A DNA stretch of 64,000 nt from Streptococcus suis (GTDB lineage: Bacteria; Bacillota; Bacilli; Lactobacillales; Streptococcaceae). The notes under the pieces are model-generated. The model did no database searches, was not told the DNA's origin, and was given only the letters and a program-made list of their open reading frames with translations. The stretch is from NCBI RefSeq assembly GCF_024509525.1, contig NZ_JAMWEM010000004.1, positions 124,001 to 188,000 on the forward strand. Direction: 5' to 3'. Below are positions 58,463-64,000 of the stretch, one piece after another (positions within the stretch are counted from its first letter, which is position 1; each line of letters begins with the position of its first letter). A program made the translations under genes and the position numbers.

Positions 58463-59086
58463 CTATCCCTTCCAGTGTTTTGCTGGATCAAAGGCTTCTC
58501 CGACCACTGCGTTGTCGTCTAGTTCGATAATCCCACGGACTTGTGGTGCGTTTGGTAGAGCCAATTCACGCGGGCTACACATCATACCAAAGCTATCCTC
58601 GCCACGCAACTTCCCTGGGAAAATCAGGCTACCGCTCGGCATCATTGCCCCCGGAAGAGCCACAATGGTTTTCAAGCCTTGGGTAGCATTTGGGGCACCG
58701 GCTACGATTTGCACTGTTTTGTCACCGACATTGACCTGGCAGATATTGAGGTGGTCACTGTCTGGGTGCGGAACCAGTTCCACAATCTGACCGACGACAA
58801 ACTTCGGTGTCGCATCATTGACCAAGGTTTCTGCAAAACCTTCTTTTACCAATGCTGCGTTCAGGGTTATAACTTGCTCGTCTGTCAAGAAAACTTGACC
58901 ATTGCCAGCAAGCTCAACCAAACTTGATGCTTCAAAGATATTCCAAGCGACTGTTTGTCCCGTTTCTGACAGGAAGACACGTGCCACCTTGCCTTTGCGT
59001 TCAAATTGGACAGCCTGCCCCTTGTCTTCTGCAACAATGACCATGAGGACATCGCCGACGTGTTCTTTATTATATGTAAAAATCAT
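58463..59086 (-). CDS. ytpR: YtpR family tRNA-binding protein
   Basis: A 207-residue protein with an N-terminal unknown domain and a C-terminal EMAP/tRNA-binding OB fold (VGQIVELVPHPDSDHLNICQVNVG, IVAGAPNATQGLKTIVALPGAMMP, SFGMMCSPRELAL), as in the PheT N-terminus. YtpR is a stand-alone version of unknown function. It overlaps the thioredoxin gene by four bases. Confidence 0.93.
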   Translation of the reverse strand: MIFTYNKEHVGDVLMVIVAEDKGQAVQFERKGKVARVFLSETGQTVAWNIFEASSLVELAGNGQVFLTDEQVITLNAALVKEGFAETLVNDATPKFVVGQIVELVPHPDSDHLNICQVNVGDKTVQIVAGAPNATQGLKTIVALPGAMMPSGSLIFPGKLRGEDSFGMMCSPRELALPNAPQVRGIIELDDNAVVGEAFDPAKHWKG

Positions 59087-59403
59087 CCGTTTATTCCTTC
59101 TAAAAATCCAATTATCTCTTCTTTTGTCTTGCGGTTTTTATCAACAAATCTGCCGATTTCCTGAGAGTCTTTCAAGACAACTAGGCTTGGAATGCCAAAG
59201 ATATTCCATTCCTGTGCTAGCGGCATGAAGTCATCGCGGTCCAATTGGACAAAACGAAAACCTGGAAACCGGGCCTCTATCGCTTCCAAATGAGGTTTGA
59301 TGTAGTGGCAGTCCCCGCACCAGCTGGTCATAAAGAGAAAAACAGTAGGCTGGCCGTCAGCAATCAGGTCTGCAACTTCTTCATACTTTTTAGGGAAAAT
59401 CAT
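59083..59403 (-). CDS. Thioredoxin family protein
   Basis: A 106-residue thioredoxin-fold protein with the active-site motif TSWCGDCHYIKPH (CxxC) at ~30 and the cis-proline in FGIPSLVVLKD. The WCGDC variant differs from classical WCGPC, so a specialised redox partner is likely. It overlaps ytpR and the DUF4651 gene by four bases each, making a three-gene operon. Confidence 0.92.
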   Translation of the reverse strand: MIFPKKYEEVADLIADGQPTVFLFMTSWCGDCHYIKPHLEAIEARFPGFRFVQLDRDDFMPLAQEWNIFGIPSLVVLKDSQEIGRFVDKNRKTKEEIIGFLEGING

Positions 59404-59693
59404 CTGATTTCCTCCTGATAAGCAATCTCACCTCTGGTATTTTCAAAAAGAAAGACACGACCGTCCTCCATGACCACACCGCCTGTGAGATAGTCCTTGC
59501 TGGACTCTGTTTCGTTGACATAGACCGTCGCAATACTTCCTTGCTCCGCAAAAAAATCACGCACAGCCTGGAGAGCCTGAGATTTCTTTCGTTCTTCCTG
59601 CGTTTTTCGGTAAAACTGAGCACTAGCTGCGAGCACTCCTGCTCCGACTAAGCCTGCTAGCAAGGCTGTCTTTTTCTTACTCATGCTAACCAT
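59400..59693 (-). CDS. DUF4651 family protein
   Basis: Small protein of ~97 residues with an N-terminal membrane span (KKKTALLAGLVGAGVLAASA) and a soluble domain (IATVYVNETESSKDYLTGGVV). It belongs to the DUF4651 family seen with thioredoxin and ytpR in streptococci. The start may be the ATG at 59693 or at 59684; neither has a good ribosome site. It is the first gene of the operon and is divergent from pepA. Confidence 0.78.
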   Translation of the reverse strand: MVSMSKKKTALLAGLVGAGVLAASAQFYRKTQEERKKSQALQAVRDFFAEQGSIATVYVNETESSKDYLTGGVVMEDGRVFLFENTRGEIAYQEEIR

Positions 59694-59747
59694 TTTATCA
59701 TAATTCATGGTAAAATAGTAGCAACAACTTCATGGAGGAGAAATTCG

Positions 59748-60809
59748 ATGGCCCTATTTGATAAGATAAAAGAAGTGACTGAACTGCAAGGTGTGGCTGG
59801 TTTTGAAGGGCCTGTCCGCGACCATATTCGCAGCCGCATTACACCCCATGTGGACCGAGTGGAAACTGACGGTCTGGGCGGGATTTTCGGCATCAAGGAA
59901 TCAACTGTTGAAAATGCCCCACGCATCATGGTAGCTGCCCACATGGACGAGGTTGGTTTTATGATTAGCCAGATTAAAGAAGACGGGACCTTCCGTGTGG
60001 TCGAACTCGGTGGCTGGAATCCTTTGGTGGTATCCAGTCAGGCCTTCAATCTGCATTTACAAGACGGCCGCATCATTCCTGCTATCTCAGGCTCCATGCC
60101 TCCCCACCTCTCCCGTGGTGGAAATGGACCGAGCCTACCAAGTGTTGCAGAGGTCATTTTTGACGCTGGCTTTGCTTCAAAAGACGAGGCTATGGCTTTC
60201 GGTATCCGTCCTGGCGACCTTCTCATTCCTAAAAATGAAACCATTTTGACAGCTAACAGAAAAAATGTCATCTCAAAAGCTTGGGACAACCGTTTCGGCG
60301 TCCTCATGGTAACCGAACTCCTCGAAAGTCTTTCTGGACAGAGCTTGCCAAACCAGCTCATCGCTGGGGCTAATGTGCAAGAAGAAGTTGGTCTGCGGGG
60401 TGCCCATGCTTCTACGACCAAGTTTGACCCAGAAATTTTCCTAGCGGTTGACTGCTCACCTGCTGGGGACATCTTCGGGGAACAGGGAAAAATTGGCGAC
60501 GGCACCCTCTTGCGTTTCTACGACCCAGGGCATATTATGTTGAAAAACATGAAAGATTTCCTGCTGACCACTGCTGAAGAAGCGGGTATTAAATTCCAAT
60601 ACTATTGTGCCAAGGGCGGTACAGACGCGGGAGCAGCCCACCTGAAAAACCACGGAATCCCTTCGACAACAATCGGAGTCTGTGCCCGTTATATCCATTC
60701 CCATCAAACCCTCTATAATATGGACGATTTCCTACAGGCTCAAGCATTCTTGCAAGCTATCGTCAAAAAACTGGACCGTTCGACTGTCGATTTAATCAAG
60801 AATTACTAA
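59748..60809 (+). CDS. pepA: Glutamyl aminopeptidase (M42 family)
   Basis: A 353-residue M42 peptidase that removes N-terminal Glu/Asp. Metal ligands are seen in VAAHMDEVGFM (His, Asp), SKAWDNRFG (bridging Asp), EEVGLRGA (catalytic and metal Glu), AVDCSPAGD (Asp) and YIHSHQTLYN (His). It starts behind ggaggagaaattcg with an extended -10 (TGGTAAAAT, 59708-59716) and is followed by a hairpin at 60820-60843. Confidence 0.96.
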   Translation: MALFDKIKEVTELQGVAGFEGPVRDHIRSRITPHVDRVETDGLGGIFGIKESTVENAPRIMVAAHMDEVGFMISQIKEDGTFRVVELGGWNPLVVSSQAFNLHLQDGRIIPAISGSMPPHLSRGGNGPSLPSVAEVIFDAGFASKDEAMAFGIRPGDLLIPKNETILTANRKNVISKAWDNRFGVLMVTELLESLSGQSLPNQLIAGANVQEEVGLRGAHASTTKFDPEIFLAVDCSPAGDIFGEQGKIGDGTLLRFYDPGHIMLKNMKDFLLTTAEEAGIKFQYYCAKGGTDAGAAHLKNHGIPSTTIGVCARYIHSHQTLYNMDDFLQAQAFLQAIVKKLDRSTVDLIKNY

Positions 60810-60819
60810 TTTATCTTAG

Positions 60820-60848
60820 AATCACTGTTTTAAGGCAGTGATTTTTTC
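60820..60848 (+). terminator. pepA terminator
   Basis: Stem aatcactg/cagtgatt and a T6 tail. Confidence 0.88.
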
Positions 60849-60993
60849 CTTGATATAAAAATGGAAACTAGAGAATCTAGAAACTGTAGGTCTCCCTTTT
60901 CGCTTAACAGATAGAATTACGGAGTCTTCCGTGTCAACTTGCTATAAATCCCTTCCCTATATTTTCATTTACATTTGTAAACAAATATGTTAC

Positions 60994-61101
60994 TATAATA
61001 GGGATCTCTAAAAACTCCCAAAGTTGCGAATTTGGAGTTACGAAATCCTTGTTAAATCAACATTTTAAATTTTAGAAAATTATTTTTTAGAGGTCCCCTA
61101 T
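60994..61101. repeat. Palindromic element ahead of the phase-variable gene
   Basis: A TATAAT (60994-60999) is followed by a ~105-base element with imperfect inverted ends: atagggatctctaaaaa (60998-61014) and tttttagaggtcccctat (61084-61101). An inner hairpin (actccc..gaatttggagtt) lies inside. Transcribed from this -10 it would form a large 5' structure; it may be a small repeat or a leader. Confidence 0.5.
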
Positions 61102-61133
61102 AAAAAATAACAAATGGAGGTTTGTTGCAAATT

Positions 61134-63658
61134 ATGAAAAAGAATATTGTTACAAAGTCTATCTATACTTTGTTAGCCTTCTCCCTAATCTTAAGCAATA
61201 TATATATATATATATTCCCGACATACTAGCCGAGACGGTGGTAAGCGAGAGTAACACTTCACTATCGACTACTTCTGTCGATAGCACTAACTCTTCAGAT
61301 ACAACTACTTCTTCCCAAGCAAATACTAGTTCAAGTTCTGATAGCACCTCTACAACATCGTCGACCAGCACTTCAACATCAACTGCACTCGAACCGTCAA
61401 GCTCATCTACTATGCAGTCTAGTTCAACTTCTGACACTGATGTAACTATTACTTCACAAGAACAACCATCAACTGAAAGTAGTTCAACTTTAAGCGGCCA
61501 ACCTTCACTCTACCGTTTATATAACCCATTTTTAAAAGTCCATCTTTATACACGAGACACGACCGAATACTCTATCCTTGCAGGAAGAGGGTGGAACCAG
61601 GAAGGAGTTGCTTGGACAACTAGTCTAACAGACGGTGACCCTGTGTACCGTCTATATAATCCAGGCTTAAAAGTACACCTTTATACACGAGACCTCAATG
61701 AATATCAGGTTTTAGCAAGCCGTGGTTGGAAGCAAGAAGGAATAGCATATCGTTCATTTGGTCCAATACCAATTTACCGACTCTACCATAGCGGAATCCA
61801 GCGACACTTATATACTAGCGACTTTAACGAGTATAATGTCCTAGGAAAAAGTGGTTGGAAGAAAGAAGGTGTTGCTTTCTATGGATTGGAAAAAGGGCAA
61901 ACTATCGTTGCTCCTACTGAGCAATCACCCTCTGCTAAGTTAGACGTCACAGTTCTAAACGATACTACCTTTACCGCTAATGTAACCAATGTCACACAGG
62001 CTAACACTATAAAATCCATCAAACTTGCTGTTTGGAGTGTTGCAAATGGCCAGGATGATATTGTTTGGTATCCTGTTACCCAAAATAGCGATGGAACTTA
62101 CTCACTTCAGATTTCATCCTCCAAGCATCTTGATTTAGGAGGGCAATATCAATTCCATCTCTATATTGAGAATAATGCTGGACAGATGTTCAATGTAGCT
62201 ACTCAAACTGCGACCCTGCCTCAAGCAAAGGCCAAAGCTAACTTGAATATCGTAAATGTAAATACAAAGCAAGCAAGCTTCACTGTAAAAATCTCCAACC
62301 TATTAACTCCAGGGGGGATGAAAGAGTTGCTAATTCCTGTCTGGTCTGAACATAATGGGCAAGATGATATCGTTTGGTATACTGCCCAAAAACAAACAGA
62401 CGGAACCTATCGTGTTGATATTCGTGCATCTAATCATAAATATACAAGCGGAAAATATGTCATTCACGCTTACTATAAAAACAATGCTGGCGACCTGCAA
62501 TTCCTATCTAGTACATCCACTACCGTCACTGTCCCGCAAGTAATCGGAACTGTTACCCTATCGAGTGTAAATCCCACAAACTGGACTTTTACAACTTCGA
62601 TTTCTGATGCCTATGCGTCACGAGGAATTGCAAAAGTAAAAGTTGCTGTTTGGTCTGAACAAAATGGACAAGATGATTTACATTGGTATGATGCAACGTC
62701 TCTTGGGAGCGGGAAACACTCTGCTTTAACTCGCTTGTCTAATCATGGATTCGCTAGCGGAATTTATCAAGTTCATACCTATTATGAATTAAAAGATGGA
62801 ACACTTGTAGGTGTGGACTCTCGGAAAATTACTGTACAAGTCGCTAGCCAAAGACCTGGAATACAACAGCAATTACAGACAATCTTGGGCCACTTCAACA
62901 ATTTATTTGGAACTGTACCAGGCGAACATTCTTTCTATGTCCGTTCTACTAGTGGTACTGAATTCATTCAAACTAATGATCGCATCCAACGGTCTGCTTC
63001 TACCATTAAATTATTCATTCTAGCCGCAGCTTACAACAAGGCACACAGAGGAGAATTAAACCTAAGCGCTCCATATACCATCAAAGCAAGTGATATTGTT
63101 ACAGCCTCACAAAGTTTAGGAAATGCTGCTGGTCAAACATTCACTATCGGACAAATTGCTCGTTTCATGGTGGAAACCAGTGACAATACTGCTACAAATA
63201 TTATTATGAGACAAATCGGCGGTGTTGATGCTGTTAATGCTGAAATCCGTAAATTAGGCTACACAAAAACAACTATGGAACGCTATATGCACGATCCTGT
63301 AGCTATTGCAGCAGGGCTCGATAACTATATCTCCGCTCAAGAAGCGGCGGACTTAATGACAAATATATTAAACAAAACGCTGATCAGCACTGGTGCCGAT
63401 GGACAGATGAGAAATGATTTATCTAATAATTATTACGCATATTGGTTGACTGCAAGTATCAAACAATATGCTGTAGTATTTGATAAGCCAGGAAATCATA
63501 GTGGCTATGGTGTTGAGAATGACATCGCCATTATTACACGCAATGGGCAATCTGTTGCTGTAGCATTGCTAACTCAATATACCGGAAGTAATAGTTTAAC
63601 CTATACCAGCCGATTCGACAAGTTAGGCTTACTGATCTACAATACCATCGGACAATAA
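61134..63658 (+). pseudogene. Secreted multidomain serine hydrolase, out of frame at an (AT)9 tract
   Basis: The ATG at 61134, behind aaatggaggtttgttgc, opens a signal peptide (KKNIVTKSIYTLLAFSLILS) that runs into nine AT repeats (61198-61215) and stops at 61229. The long frame 61238-63658 is in another phase. Losing one repeat or gaining two joins them into an ~840-residue precursor with cleavage after DILA. Mature parts, numbered from 61238: Ser/Thr-rich stretch (1-87), three DUF5648-like repeats (YRLYNP..HLYTRD.., ~88-225), three GBS-Bsp-like repeats (NGQDDIVWY, ~235-530), and a beta-lactamase-like domain with S588-x-x-K, S648-D-N and K750-P-G. No LPXTG is seen. The GTG at 61238 is a poor alternative start with no signal peptide. 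Likely a wall hydrolase or adhesin, ON/OFF switched. Confidence 0.82.
61198..61215. repeat. (AT)9 dinucleotide tract in the signal-peptide region
   Basis: Nine perfect AT units. Eight or eleven units would restore the reading frame of the downstream protein; nine gives a stop at 61229. Confidence 0.9.
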
Positions 63659-63708
63659 TACGTTTGTTAAAAATATCGCAACAAAAACTTGATGCCTCAT
63701 ATACATAA

Positions 63709-63747
63709 AAAAAGACTTCACCAGATAAACATTGGTGAGGTCTTTTT
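63709..63747. terminator. Bidirectional terminator between the secreted protein and folC
   Basis: 15-base arms aaaaagacttcacca / tggtgaggtcttttt with one G-U-type mismatch. Confidence 0.88.
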
Positions 63748-63753
63748 CAACTA

Positions 63754-64000
63754 TTAATTCAAAATGTATTTGCGTACTGGGGCAATAAAGTAGAGGGAGC
63801 CTGTCACGACATACAAGGTGTCCTTTCGAGTTCGGTCAACATCGGCCAACCAGTCTTCAAAGGAAGCAATCGAGGGATAGCTGGTTGGATAATTCTCCAA
63901 AGCTAGAGCTCGCGGGTCATCAAAACTCGTGACGGTCACCTGACCGACTGCAGCTAGTTGACGGAGCATGGTTTCAACTGGTTTGGTCGCAATAGCCGCA
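63754..64000 (-). CDS. folC: Folylpolyglutamate/dihydrofolate synthase, C-terminus (partial)
   Basis: The minus frame is open from the window edge to the stop at 63754 (at least 81 residues). The C-terminal VVTGSLYFIAPVRKYILN is the typical ending of FolC, and TVTSFDDPRAL precedes it. The N-terminus with the ATP site lies outside. Identification rests on the tail and is good but not complete. Confidence 0.8.
   Translation of the reverse strand, partial: AAIATKPVETMLRQLAAVGQVTVTSFDDPRALALENYPTSYPSIASFEDWLADVDRTRKDTLYVVTGSLYFIAPVRKYILN

Noticed and set aside
61159..61437. Acidic 92-codon minus-strand frame
   Set aside because: It is the reverse reading of Ser/Thr-rich codons (E/V/D/L repeats) and not a gene.
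61238..63658. GTG start at 61238 as the true start of the serine hydrolase
   Set aside because: It lacks a ribosome site and signal peptide, whereas the ATG at 61134 has both; the AT tract explains the phase difference.

Overview
The window is a low-GC Gram-positive chromosome segment that looks like Streptococcus, most probably Streptococcus suis. I infer this from gene content and order (scrK-scrA / scrB-scrR, pepP-efp-asp23-nusB, rpsF-ssb-rpsR, rpmB-asp23-fakA, rpoE-pyrG, PerR with a P1B4 ATPase, HrcA/CIRCE-controlled groESL, and a competence cin-box in front of a second ssb) and from protein sequences that read as streptococcal. No database search was run, so the species is an inference. 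Most genes lie on the minus strand.

Layout. 1-5.9 kb: the 3' end of ilvD, a DUF6176 gene, a MIP18-type Fe-S factor, the nagA-lacD amino-sugar/tagatose pair behind a promoter with a perfect palindrome at the start point, then alr and acpS. 6-14.3 kb: secA and the sucrose locus (fructokinase, PTS EIIBCA, sucrose-6-P hydrolase, LacI-type repressor) with operator-like sites in the divergent promoter region. 14.3-16.9 kb: nusB, asp23, efp, pepP. 17-19.6 kb: an AT-rich GATC restriction-modification cassette of DpnII type (two adenine methylases and one endonuclease) next to a relic of a cytosine methylase. 19.7-31.9 kb: a DUF gene, uvrA, corA, three small membrane-protein genes, rpsR/ssb/rpsF, fakA/asp23, rpmB, fba. 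32-37.7 kb: tRNA-Leu, an ABC exporter, pyrG with what looks like a reiterative-transcription attenuator, rpoE, tig. 38-45 kb: two unknown secreted proteins, a chimeric hydrolase fragment, an oxidoreductase/Rrf2 pair sharing a palindromic operator, and a truA-pdxK-ECF-TIGR01440-DUF1349 operon. 44.9-47.4 kb: perR and the pmtA-type ATPase with Per boxes.

47.4-54.6 kb is the accessory core. It holds a two-gene system of an adenine methylase (NPPY) and a GIY-YIG-helicase with a partial methylase-like C-terminus, an unannotated Fst-like type I toxin with a candidate antisense RNA, an AbrB/Doc type II toxin-antitoxin pair, and two nested copies of [integrase C-terminus + terminator + rpsI 3' end], showing repeated integration at rpsI. 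54.6-61 kb returns to core genes: rpsI, rplM with a structured leader, groEL/groES, ssbB with a cin-box, ytpR, thioredoxin, DUF4651, pepA. 61.1-63.7 kb is a secreted multidomain serine hydrolase whose signal peptide is broken by an (AT)9 dinucleotide tract, so it is probably phase-variable and OFF in this sequence. The window ends inside folC.

The strongest leads are the (AT)n switch, the GIY-YIG-helicase/methylase pair with a compositionally foreign specificity half, the Fst-like toxin/antisense pair, and the rpsI integration site.
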